From Gammaproteobacteria bacterium (GTDB lineage Bacteria; Pseudomonadota; Gammaproteobacteria; Steroidobacterales; UBA11654), in contig PBDY01000029.1 of NCBI GenBank assembly GCA_002717445.1, positions 1-57,287 of the forward strand: 57,287 bases of DNA, read 5' to 3'. Positions 39,338-46,462 of the stretch are shown piece after piece. Position numbers and translations under genes: made by a program. Positions within the stretch are counted from its first letter, which is position 1, and every line of letters begins with the position of its first letter. Below the pieces are notes generated by a model that saw only the letters and a list, made by a program, of their open reading frames with translations, searched no databases and was not told the DNA's origin.

Positions 39338-40153
39338 TTATATTACTTTTTCTCCAGCAACTGCCGCCCTTTGAAGTCTCCTCGTCTGTGGGTAATAGTC
39401 CGCTACAGCATAATGAGAAGTGCATCGATTGTCCCATACAGCAATCGTTCCTGGCTCCCAATTGAGTCTTACACAAAACTCAGGTTTTTCAATCACACCA
39501 TAAAGAAAGCTTAATAATGACCGACTTTCATCCTCCTCCAAACCGTCAACCGATTCAGTAAAAAACTTATTCACAAAAAGACATTTCTTGCCTGTTCGAG
39601 GATGCGTTCTTACGAGTGGGTGAGAGACTGGTGGGAAATCTTTCTGAAATTCTAATTTCTTTTCCTGCCCATGCTCCCATTTAGAAAAGATCGGTTCATA
39701 ATAATAGAGCAAGCTGTGACGACAACTCAAAGAATCAAGGAATTCTTTCATCGATGATGACAATGACTCATAAGCGGTTTCATTGCAAGACCAAATGGTG
39801 TCTCCTCCTCTGTCTGGAATGATTACACCCTCTAAAAAGAACAGCGCGGGTGGCTCCTCTAGGCCTGTCATATCTTGATGAAATGTATTCAGATAAGGGG
39901 GTTTTTCGCTGTTTGTTTCAATGACTAAAAGATCTTGGTATTTGTCCGATAATGCTGGTTGAACAAAGGGAGGTCCAAACAATTGTGCAAGGTTTGTTAA
40001 TTCATTGCCGTCAAGATTCTGTTCATGAAAAAAAAGAACCTTATATTCATCAATGGCATCTTGAATGATTTTGACAGACTTCTTATTGGACATTGACTTA
40101 AGGTCAATATCGCTTATTTCAGCGCCCAAGACATTTAATGGCTTGATATTCAT
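39338..40153 (-). CDS. TauD/TfdA-family Fe(II)/2-oxoglutarate dioxygenase
   Basis: 271 residues. The Fe(II) facial triad is visible as H92 and D94 (FHQDMT) and H247 (TSHYAVAD); R258/R259/R262 (TRRLQRAAV) supply the 2-oxoglutarate carboxylate contact. FFHEQNL near 41-47 and DNRCTSHYA near 241-249 are family marks. Relatives hydroxylate taurine, alkylsulfates, 2,4-D and other small acids; substrate cannot be inferred. It lies 7 bases upstream of the carboxyltransferase, and 48 bases downstream of the YwaF-like gene. An alkyl-sulfatase-like gene is in the wider neighbourhood, so sulfonated or sulfated lipids are one hypothesis. Confidence 0.88.
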   Translation of the reverse strand: MNIKPLNVLGAEISDIDLKSMSNKKSVKIIQDAIDEYKVLFFHEQNLDGNELTNLAQLFGPPFVQPALSDKYQDLLVIETNSEKPPYLNTFHQDMTGLEEPPALFFLEGVIIPDRGGDTIWSCNETAYESLSSSMKEFLDSLSCRHSLLYYYEPIFSKWEHGQEKKLEFQKDFPPVSHPLVRTHPRTGKKCLFVNKFFTESVDGLEEDESRSLLSFLYGVIEKPEFCVRLNWEPGTIAVWDNRCTSHYAVADYYPQTRRLQRAAVAGEKVI

Positions 40154-40201
40154 GGCTCCTCTTCAGGTTTTGGAATATTATCCCGATCAAGATCTTAAGA
40201 A

Positions 40202-40900
40202 TCAATCTTTTGAAACCATATCCTTTATCCAAAACGGAAAATAAAGCAGATAAAAAAATGCTATAGCTATTGGAATCACCGCAGTCATATGGAATGGAGG
40301 ATCAGGAAAATAGTTCATCACAGAATCGGCATCTGGCTTGTCCATTAAGTACCAAAAATTTGCTCCCTCACCAAGCAAAAGATTAATAACATAGATCATT
40401 GACATGGCTATAATGCTAATTCCAATGACCTTGTGCACATCCCTGAATAAAGGCCGCTCACCAAGTGCAATGATTGCATAAAATACAGCGAGCAAGATCA
40501 ATGTATGAGCCCAGAAAAAAGGGAAGAAGACTCCGTTGGGAAATGCAAAATCAACATCTGGCGTCAGAAGTGCCATGGTTGCACCTCCCAGCCCCCAAAA
40601 ATATGCACAATTAAAAAATATCTTCTCTCTTGAAATAAAATAATACGCAATTGAAAGCGCAGATAGATCACACATATGGAATGGAAAAGCCTCCTGCCAC
40701 GCATGATTAAATGTAAAGGTATTCAATACCTGCTCAAATGTATGCGCTAAAAGCAATGCTGACAAACAAACGCCCATTATTTTCTTCGTTTCTGATGATT
40801 TATTTCTAAAATAAAGGGGCAAGAAGACAATCAATGTAACGCATACAAGCAAAGTGAAAACATGTTGTGTTCCAAAGAGTTGAAATGGCTCTTGATGCAT
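40202..40900 (-). CDS. YwaF/TMEM164-like membrane protein (copy 1)
   Basis: 232 residues, about seven membrane segments. It belongs to the YwaF (TIGR02206) group. The conserved polar motif FHMCDLSAL at 74-82 (His75, Cys77, Asp78), LLGEGANFWYL and DPPFH near the C-terminus are shared with copy 2 at 43512-44204. Vertebrate TMEM164, a distant relative, is reported to be a Cys-dependent acyltransferase for ether phospholipids, so a membrane lipid acyl transfer is one hypothesis for the bacterial proteins. It is the first gene of a minus-strand set with dioxygenase, carboxyltransferase, carbonic anhydrase and PhzF. The ATG has GGGGAG 11 bases upstream. Confidence 0.8.
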   Translation of the reverse strand: MHQEPFQLFGTQHVFTLLVCVTLIVFLPLYFRNKSSETKKIMGVCLSALLLAHTFEQVLNTFTFNHAWQEAFPFHMCDLSALSIAYYFISREKIFFNCAYFWGLGGATMALLTPDVDFAFPNGVFFPFFWAHTLILLAVFYAIIALGERPLFRDVHKVIGISIIAMSMIYVINLLLGEGANFWYLMDKPDADSVMNYFPDPPFHMTAVIPIAIAFFYLLYFPFWIKDMVSKD

Positions 40901-41225
40901 GATTAATTGATCTCCCCTGCTTTCTTTTGATTGATAAAAGCATCAATCATTCATTGTAGAATACAAAATATTGATGCAGTTTACACATCGATTATGAAAA
41001 TTTAACTGGGCTTTTTTTTAAAGATCATAAACTTCATATTTCTTTCATAAATGAAGATGAAAAATACATATAATCGATCCCGTGAAACTTGAAGCAATTA
41101 GCTATAGAGTCTCTCAAAAAAATACTCCGAATGCCCATTCTTAGATCCAGATTGTTTTGGATAGACAATGATTATCGAAGTAACCAACCCCTAAAAAATA
41201 AACTAACCTAATTAAGGAGCAATAA
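40901..41225. other. 325-base intergenic region between divergent genes
   Basis: It separates the YwaF-like set (left, minus) from the small secreted protein gene (right, plus). It holds a TATAAT at 41069-41074, an imperfect CTTCAT/ATGAAG inverted repeat at about 41032-41056, a Fur-like half-palindrome at 41163-41177 and a Shine-Dalgarno AAGGAGC just before 41226. It presumably carries both promoters. I see no convincing gene; a 20-codon GTG frame at 41082-41144 lacks a ribosome-binding site. A long 5' leader or a small RNA from the TATAAT cannot be excluded. Confidence 0.5.
41163..41177. promoter_or_regulatory. Possible imperfect Fur box
   Basis: AGACAATGATTATCG fits the Fur 7-1-7 consensus at 11 of 14 non-central positions, with the core AATGATT intact. 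It lies 49 bases before the start of the small secreted protein gene at 41226. The match is clearly weaker than the perfect box at 30763, and in AT-rich DNA such near-matches occur by chance, so iron control of this gene is only a possibility. Confidence 0.3.
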
Positions 41226-41507
41226 ATGAGAATCTTAACAAAATTAAACCTTGTCATTTTTCTATTCCTGCCTGCAATTGCATCAGCAGATAACTGGTCA
41301 ACTCTTGAATCGGATACCGCGATTTATGGCAGAGTAGTAAAAATGAAGAACACTGCTTCAACTGATGTTTGCAAAAAGCTTGCTGATAAATATGACGCAG
41401 TGGCTTACAGCATTGATGCAAAAAAAGGCAAGTGTTCTGTCCTAAAATCTATAAGATCGACGACCAACAAAGAAGGGTTTACATCACAGCGTAAAGTGAG
41501 CAATTGA
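41226..41507 (+). CDS. Small exported two-cysteine protein, PAN/apple-like
   Basis: 93 residues. A signal peptide (about 1-21, ending ASA) is followed by a mature part of about 72 residues with two cysteines, C49 and C70 or close to it (DVCKKLADKYDAVAYS and GKCSVLKS). This C-x(about 20)-C spacing with an internal AYS and a following LKS is what a minimal PAN/apple-type domain looks like; those domains bind proteins or carbohydrates. The match is by eye and tentative. AAGGAG lies before the start and a strong intrinsic terminator follows, so it forms a single-gene unit, possibly Fur-responsive. Confidence 0.7.
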   Translation: MRILTKLNLVIFLFLPAIASADNWSTLESDTAIYGRVVKMKNTASTDVCKKLADKYDAVAYSIDAKKGKCSVLKSIRSTTNKEGFTSQRKVSN

Positions 41508-41523
41508 CTTGTGTTATGTCTTT

Positions 41524-41554
41524 AAAAAACCCTCCCACTCGGAGGGTTTTTTTT
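41524..41554 (+). terminator. Intrinsic terminator of the small exported protein gene
   Basis: CCCTCC (41530-41535) pairs with GGAGGG (41541-41546) around a CACTC loop, and flanking A and T runs can extend the stem by six pairs. Eight T follow. It is the only textbook rho-independent terminator I see in the window, 17 bases after the stop codon at 41507. Confidence 0.92.
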
Positions 41555-41624
41555 ATCCAAATATTTTGTGATTGCTTTTTTGTAATTTCTATACCAATGT
41601 TTATGGATTCTCTTGGTGACATGA

Positions 41625-42377
41625 GTGGCTATAAAATCAAAAATAAAACTTAAAAAATATCTCTCGAATGCAGGTTACTGCTCTCGCAGAAAAGCCGCTG
41701 ATTTCATAGAGAGTAACTCAATCACAATCAATTCTGAAAAAGCAGAGCACGATGCAATCCTTGAACATGGGGATGTCATTGTTATCAATAAAAACAAGGA
41801 AATCGTAAATCTAAAAGTAAAAACAGACATCCTGATCTACCATAAGCCAACAGGAGAAATCTGCTCATCAATCGAAAGCGGGGCCAATAAAAGTGTCTTT
41901 CAATCAATTCCAATTAGGCAGGAGGGGAAATGGATCATGGTCGGAAGACTGGATGTCAATACATCTGGATTGCTGATTTTCTCAAACAATGGGGATCTCG
42001 TACAAAAGCTCTCACATCCTAGCTCAATGATAGAAAGGAAATACCTTTGTAGAATTCTTGGAAATCCCACAAAGTCTCAAATTAATAAATTATTGAATGG
42101 CGCTCATGTTGAGGGGAAAAAATCTCACTTTGATAAGTTGATCCCAATCAAAAAAAAATCAAGTGCTGTCAATAATTGGTTCAGAGTAACGTTGCATTCA
42201 GGAAGAAATAGAGAAGTCAGGAAACTTTGGGATACGCAATCGCTCCAAGTCAATAGATTGATCAGAATCGGCTTTGGCCCAATCATGCTCCCTAAAGACC
42301 TCAAAGCGGGTCAATACAAATTACTGATGCAAAATGAGATTAATAATGTATTAAAGCTTGTTGATTCAGAGACTTAA
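41625..42377 (+). CDS. 23S rRNA pseudouridine synthase, RluB/RsuA type
   Basis: 250 residues from a GTG start. An N-terminal S4 RNA-binding domain (KLKKYLSNAGYCSRRKAADFI) is followed by the RsuA/RluB/E/F catalytic domain; the nucleophilic Asp is in GRLDVNTSGLLI. SGRNREVRKLW near residue 200 is another group signature. It isomerises a uridine of ribosomal RNA. RluB is preferred over RluF, RluE or RsuA because it has an S4 domain and the YHKPTG form near 70, but the exact target base cannot be fixed without alignment. The 3' end overlaps the TM2-like gene by 4 bases. Confidence 0.85.
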   Translation: MAIKSKIKLKKYLSNAGYCSRRKAADFIESNSITINSEKAEHDAILEHGDVIVINKNKEIVNLKVKTDILIYHKPTGEICSSIESGANKSVFQSIPIRQEGKWIMVGRLDVNTSGLLIFSNNGDLVQKLSHPSSMIERKYLCRILGNPTKSQINKLLNGAHVEGKKSHFDKLIPIKKKSSAVNNWFRVTLHSGRNREVRKLWDTQSLQVNRLIRIGFGPIMLPKDLKAGQYKLLMQNEINNVLKLVDSET

Positions 42378-42775
42378 TCCTTGGAAATTGAATCAAGTAT
42401 GTCCTCTGAGAGTTGATTATTATGATTCATAACAATCACCTGAGATCTAAAAAGTGCAAGCAACTCAGTGATAAGAATAAAAACGATCAAAAGCGTTCCC
42501 ACAAATACATATTTTGTGAATAGTATCAGTGAGATCCCAGTCATTAAAATGGCTAAATTGATCGCTCCTCTTAGGATCTTTCCCAGATAAAAATGGTGGA
42601 GCCCAGCCACTAAAACATAATTCAGTACCGCATATGTATCGTGATCCTTTAAGGCAGGAGTCAAGAGATTATAATAATCCTTCTTCTGTTCAGCGCTTAG
42701 ATCACTAACCCTTTGCTTTAAACGTTGATTTTGGTATTCAACCAAATCTTTATTTAGCTTTAACCCTTCAAACAT
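42374..42775 (-). CDS. TM2-domain-like membrane protein
   Basis: 133 residues. A polar N-terminal part (about 1-48, with LSAEQKKDYYNLL) precedes two closely spaced membrane segments (about 52-80 and 85-108). The turn AGLHHFYLGKILRGAINLAIL is the TM2-domain arrangement, with HHFYLG in place of the usual HRFYLG. The polar tail carries no recognisable motif. TM2 proteins are small and widespread, and their function is not known. It converges on the rRNA pseudouridine synthase gene, and lies 7 bases after the DUF4177 gene on the same strand. Confidence 0.72.
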   Translation of the reverse strand: MFEGLKLNKDLVEYQNQRLKQRVSDLSAEQKKDYYNLLTPALKDHDTYAVLNYVLVAGLHHFYLGKILRGAINLAILMTGISLILFTKYVFVGTLLIVFILITELLALFRSQVIVMNHNNQLSEDILDSISKD

Positions 42776-42782
42776 AACTAAG

Positions 42783-42995
42783 CTATCTCCCCAATGTCAC
42801 AATAACGGTCTCACGATTCCAAAAGAGTAAGAACCTTCGGTTCTCGATGACCTGAAAGACAACCTGCCATCCATCTGATGCCTCCCTGTTGAGCGTGACT
42901 TCAAGTTTTTCCAATGGGAGTCCTGAGCTGCCAAGAAGCACCGTGCCTAGTCCGCCCTCCATAACATGAATAATTTTGTACTCCTTAAATGCCAT
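42783..42995 (-). CDS. DUF4177-like small protein
   Basis: 70 residues from the ATG at 42995. A longer frame opens at 43037, but the ATG at 42995 has GGAG 8 bases upstream and the extra residues are AT-rich leader with no family match. The body EYKIIHV, then LEVTLNREASDGWQVVFQVIENRR, has the pattern of DUF4177: two or three beta strands around a helix containing a GW pair. Cytosolic; no metal or catalytic motif. It is divergent from rraA across a 42-base gap that contains a perfect 18-base palindrome, so both may share a regulator. Confidence 0.68.
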   Translation of the reverse strand: MAFKEYKIIHVMEGGLGTVLLGSSGLPLEKLEVTLNREASDGWQVVFQVIENRRFLLFWNRETVIVTLGR

Positions 42996-43020
42996 CACTC
43001 TTTCTCCGAAATAAATAAAT

Positions 43021-43038
43021 TTTGTTAATATTAACAAA
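43021..43038. promoter_or_regulatory. Perfect 18-base palindrome at the rraA start
   Basis: TTTGTTAATATTAACAAA is perfectly self-complementary and ends on the first base of the rraA ATG. It fills nearly half of the 42-base space between the divergent DUF4177 and rraA starts. It looks like an operator, or an overlapping pair of -10 elements (TAATAT at 43026-43031 places a start site at the rraA ATG). Which protein binds is unknown. Confidence 0.5.
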
Positions 43039-43511
43039 TGTTATCCACTCCTGACATCATTGATGGTTATCCAGAGCTTAAAGTTTTAGCCAAATTTAAG
43101 CACTTTGGCGGAAAGAAAATATTTCATGGCGAGGTCCAAACCGTAAAATGCTTTGAGGACAATAGTTACGTTAAAAAAGAACTCAGTAATCCATCAGAAT
43201 CAGGGGTTCTGATTGTAGATGGTGAGGGCTCAGAAAATTGTGCGCTCTTAGGGGATCTCTTGGCTCAAATGGGCAAAGACAATGGATGGTCGGGTATCGT
43301 CATCAATGGCTTCGTGAGAGACATAGAGATTCTCAGAGGAATTGAGATTGGAGTCATGGCACTTGGATCTTGTCCAAGAAAAAGTGATAAGAAAAATCTG
43401 GGTCAGAAAAACCTAGGGATCAATATCAATGACACAGCAATAAAACCAGGCAATTGGTGTTACGCAGACGAGAATGGGATTCTGATTTCTGAAACAAAAC
43501 TTGAGATTTAA
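43038..43511 (+). CDS. rraA: RraA family protein, regulator of ribonuclease E activity A
   Basis: 157 residues. The GDLLAQMGKDNGWSGIVING segment, VRDIEILRGIEIGVMALG and NDTAIKPGNWCYADENGIL are RraA signatures. In E. coli RraA forms a trimeric ring that binds and inhibits RNase E; similar folds occur in HMG aldolases, and the metal-binding Asp of those enzymes is not clearly present here. No Shine-Dalgarno precedes the ATG, and the perfect palindrome abuts it. The stop is immediately followed by the end of the convergent YwaF copy 2 with no space, so there is no terminator between. Confidence 0.9.
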   Translation: MLSTPDIIDGYPELKVLAKFKHFGGKKIFHGEVQTVKCFEDNSYVKKELSNPSESGVLIVDGEGSENCALLGDLLAQMGKDNGWSGIVINGFVRDIEILRGIEIGVMALGSCPRKSDKKNLGQKNLGININDTAIKPGNWCYADENGILISETKLEI

Positions 43512-44204
43512 TCAAGCACCCGAAATCTTATCTCTCAACTGATATGGCAGATACGTCAGATAAAAAGCAAAAATGGCTGCCGGAATCAATCCCAGCACAT
43601 GAAATGGTGCCGATGGGAAGAAATTAATTATTGTATCGCCATTTGGTTTGTCTTTTAGATACCAAAAATTAGCACCTTCTCCCAACAAGTGATTTATAAC
43701 AAAGATTATTGCAGTCATTGTCAATGTGATCTTAACCACAGAGATGAAGTCCTCAAATTGAGGCCTTTCTTTCAGAATAAAAACAGGCATTCCAACGCCC
43801 AACAGAATCAATCCGTGTCCGTAGTAGAAGTTAATGAATTCTGGATGCGGGTATCCGAAAGTCAACGCGGGAGTTAGCAGCGCCATGCTGGCAGGAATAA
43901 CCCCCCAAAAAAAAGCGCAGTGAAAGAATCTCTTATCATAGCCCAATAGATAAAGACCTATTGCAAGCTTTGAGAAATCACACATATGAAGTGGGATGAT
44001 CTCCTGCCACGATAAATCGAAACTAATGGCATGAAAGAACTGCATAAAATAGTGTGTGATCAATAAAACCCCAATGGAAACTTCTGTATTTTTTTTGATT
44101 TCCTTGGATTGGTGGCTGACCCAAAATAAGATCAAGGCAATAATGATATAAGTAAGGATGATGCTGGTTATGTGTGAGAAACCAAATAATGTGAATGTTT
44201 GCAT
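43512..44204 (-). CDS. YwaF/TMEM164-like membrane protein (copy 2)
   Basis: 230 residues from the ATG at 44204, which has GGGAG 4 bases upstream and whose N-terminus (MQTFTLFG) aligns with that of copy 1 (MHQEPFQLFG); an ATG five codons earlier also exists. Seven or so membrane segments. The motif LHMCDFSKL (His73, Cys75, Asp76), LLGEGANFWYL, DKPNGD and APFH repeat those of copy 1, so the two are clear paralogs about 2.6 kb apart. Possible lipid acyltransfer, by distant likeness to TMEM164; not established in bacteria. Upstream is the pepE-like gene, 23 bases away. Confidence 0.8.
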   Translation of the reverse strand: MQTFTLFGFSHITSIILTYIIIALILFWVSHQSKEIKKNTEVSIGVLLITHYFMQFFHAISFDLSWQEIIPLHMCDFSKLAIGLYLLGYDKRFFHCAFFWGVIPASMALLTPALTFGYPHPEFINFYYGHGLILLGVGMPVFILKERPQFEDFISVVKITLTMTAIIFVINHLLGEGANFWYLKDKPNGDTIINFFPSAPFHVLGLIPAAIFAFYLTYLPYQLRDKISGA

Positions 44205-44227
44205 TTTGCTCCCTGTCATACTGATGC

Positions 44228-44923
44228 TTAAAAAATATCCTTCGATGGAAATGGAGATTCGTTGATCAAATCATTTTCCAAGGAAACACGATACGCATTT
44301 TTCTTTTCTGAAAAAACAATCGAATGATGAGGAACTTCGTTGATTAAGTGCAAGGCACAACCGCCATCGATCGCAATACAGGCATCCATTACTTGGCTTT
44401 CAATCATTTGGTGGACAATGGGCCTTCGTTCAGGTTCTTCGTCAAAGTGAGGGCAACAAGCTCCCTCTATGAAGCCGAGGCAATCCATCAGTTTTAGATC
44501 CTCAGCCCAAGAATCAGTGACTCCAGAATCGAACCAACAAATGGCCCCTGCGCTCACTCCACACATAATCGTTCCTTTTTCATAAGCAACCTTAAGCAGC
44601 TTATCCAAACCCCATTCTTTCCAAACAGCCAACATGCTTTTTGTATTCCCACCTCCGACAAAAATGATGTTCTGATCCAAGATCAACCGCTCTAAATCGG
44701 GTGTTCTTTTAAAAAAGTCTAAATGCAAAGGATCACAGTCAAACATGGAGAATGTAGAGTAATAGCTCTCCTTATATCCTTCGTCATCACCCGTTGCCGT
44801 TGGAATGAAGCAGACTTTTGGCTTGTCTGTTTCCGATTGATCCAGGATGTAACCTTCAATAATACCTTCACCTGGGTTCCTCCCAAAACCTCCGCCACCA
44901 ATAGCAATGATTTGTCTTTTCAT
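44228..44923 (-). CDS. Peptidase E-like serine peptidase (S51)
   Basis: 231 residues, cytosolic. The nucleophile Ser is S124 in CGVSAGAICW, the S51 'GxSAGA' elbow; FVGGGNTKSML near 88-98 is the conserved oxyanion region and H159 (CCPHFD) is the expected triad His. Peptidase E removes N-terminal Asp from dipeptides; cyanophycinase is a near relative, but the length and sequence here fit the small peptidase. It stands 23 bases after the glutamate-type dehydrogenase on the same strand and 23 before YwaF copy 2. Confidence 0.85.
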   Translation of the reverse strand: MKRQIIAIGGGGFGRNPGEGIIEGYILDQSETDKPKVCFIPTATGDDEGYKESYYSTFSMFDCDPLHLDFFKRTPDLERLILDQNIIFVGGGNTKSMLAVWKEWGLDKLLKVAYEKGTIMCGVSAGAICWFDSGVTDSWAEDLKLMDCLGFIEGACCPHFDEEPERRPIVHQMIESQVMDACIAIDGGCALHLINEVPHHSIVFSEKKNAYRVSLENDLINESPFPSKDIF

Positions 44924-44946
44924 TGTTGTTCTTTAGAAATGGTTAA

Positions 44947-46347
44947 TTAAATACCGAGGTAGTTGTATGCTTCGGCAACTTTTTTCACTGCAATCACCAT
45001 TGCAGCTGTTCTGAAGTCTTTGATGTTCTTATCTGAATGATAAGTTTCATGAATGGCATGATACCCTTCTTTCATCTTCTCCTCTAAACCTGATCGAACC
45101 AAATCAATCTCGCTGGCACCCTTAATGAACTCATCTTTCAAATCATTAGGAAAAGAAGTGCTGGTCATTGACTCCAATGCATCAACAAGACTGCTTTGTC
45201 TCTTTTCTTGATCCCTTTCCTGCATCAATCCATAACGCATTTTGGATAAATTTTTGACCCATTCAAAGTATGAGACAATGACCCCACCAGAGTTGGCGTA
45301 AAAGTCTGGAATGACAGTGATTCCATTTTTTTGCAAAATCTTATCTGCATCCGCTGTTACAGGTCCGTTTCCTCCCTCGACAATCAGTTTTGCTTTGATT
45401 TTTGCAGCATTGTCTTTATGAATGGCTCCTTCCGTCGCGGCTGGAATCAAGATGTCGCATTCTTTGCTTAAAAAATGCCCTCTAGCGGTTGAATAACCAT
45501 CAAATCCTTCGAACGTCCTCTTTCTTGTAAAATGCTTCTTTAGTTTGTGTACATCGATTCCTTTTTTATTTACTACAGAACCATTTCTCTCTATCACGGC
45601 AATGATTTTTGCACCCGATTCATGCAAGAGTTCAGCAGCATGAAAGCCCACATTCCCAAATCCTTGTATGATGACTCTTTGCCCCTCTATCCCGGATCTG
45701 AGTTTGGATTTTTTACGATCTTTGTCATTGTTTAAAAACTCAACGATTGAATAAAAAACCCCTCTTCCGGTGGCCTCTGTTCTGCCATCAACACCTCCGA
45801 GTGCAATTGGTTTTCCGGTGACCGAAGCCAATGCATCAATTTCAGTGGGATTCAATCGTCGATACTCATCCGCCATCCATGCCATGACATTTTCATCGGT
45901 TCCCATGTCTGGTCCTGGAACATTCTGTGAGGGATGAATCAAGTCTCTTTTTGCAAGCTCATAGGTAAAACGTCTTGTGATTCTTTCCAACTCATCTTTT
46001 TTCCAATGCTGAGGATCTATAATCAATGCACCTTTTGAACCGCCATAGGGTAAATCCATCAAGGAACATTTATATGTCATCAAGGCTGCAAGGGCCTCAA
46101 CCTCTGATTGACTTGCGCTTAAAGAGTACCGAATGCCTCCTTTGACAGGTTCATGGTGTTCAGAATGCACACAGCGATATCCCGTAAATGTGTAAAGACT
46201 TTTTCTGAGGCGGACTCCAAAGTTAACTTTATAGATGGAATTGGCTAATTTGATTTTTAATGCGAGATCTTCGGGAAGCTCAAGAAGCGTCGCAGCTTCA
46301 TCAAAAATCTGGTTGACAGAGTTTAAGAACGTTTTGTTATTGGCCAT
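44947..46347 (-). CDS. Glu/Leu/Phe/Val-type amino-acid dehydrogenase
   Basis: 466 residues from the ATG at 46347; a longer frame at 46410 adds residues with no family match. Reversibly deaminates an amino acid with NAD(P). The substrate-binding motif KGGIRYS is present, with the catalytic Lys in LPYGGSKGALI and the Asp of NVPGPDMGT. The Rossmann motif GFGNVGFHAAELL is intact. This is the hexameric glutamate dehydrogenase clade (family A, about 450-470 residues), closest to glutamate. NAD or NADP preference is not decided here. It is divergent from the DUF305-LVIVD gene with about 115 bases between the starts. Confidence 0.9.
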   Translation of the reverse strand: MANNKTFLNSVNQIFDEAATLLELPEDLALKIKLANSIYKVNFGVRLRKSLYTFTGYRCVHSEHHEPVKGGIRYSLSASQSEVEALAALMTYKCSLMDLPYGGSKGALIIDPQHWKKDELERITRRFTYELAKRDLIHPSQNVPGPDMGTDENVMAWMADEYRRLNPTEIDALASVTGKPIALGGVDGRTEATGRGVFYSIVEFLNNDKDRKKSKLRSGIEGQRVIIQGFGNVGFHAAELLHESGAKIIAVIERNGSVVNKKGIDVHKLKKHFTRKRTFEGFDGYSTARGHFLSKECDILIPAATEGAIHKDNAAKIKAKLIVEGGNGPVTADADKILQKNGITVIPDFYANSGGVIVSYFEWVKNLSKMRYGLMQERDQEKRQSSLVDALESMTSTSFPNDLKDEFIKGASEIDLVRSGLEEKMKEGYHAIHETYHSDKNIKDFRTAAMVIAVKKVAEAYNYLGI

Positions 46348-46462
46348 TTTTATATTGGTTAATCTGCTATTTTTTTTTAGTATAACAAAGCTTAGTGGGA
46401 ATAAAATCAACTCTATTTTGATTCTCTCTCAGGTTAAAGAACTTAAAATAATTTAAATGTAA

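Noticed and set aside
41082-41144. A 20-codon GTG frame in the 325-base intergenic region
   Set aside because: No Shine-Dalgarno, no hydrophobic or other pattern, and length expected by chance.
44228-44923. Cyanophycinase instead of peptidase E
   Set aside because: The length (231) and serine-elbow context match the small S51 dipeptidase, and no cyanophycin synthetase is nearby; this cannot be excluded absolutely.
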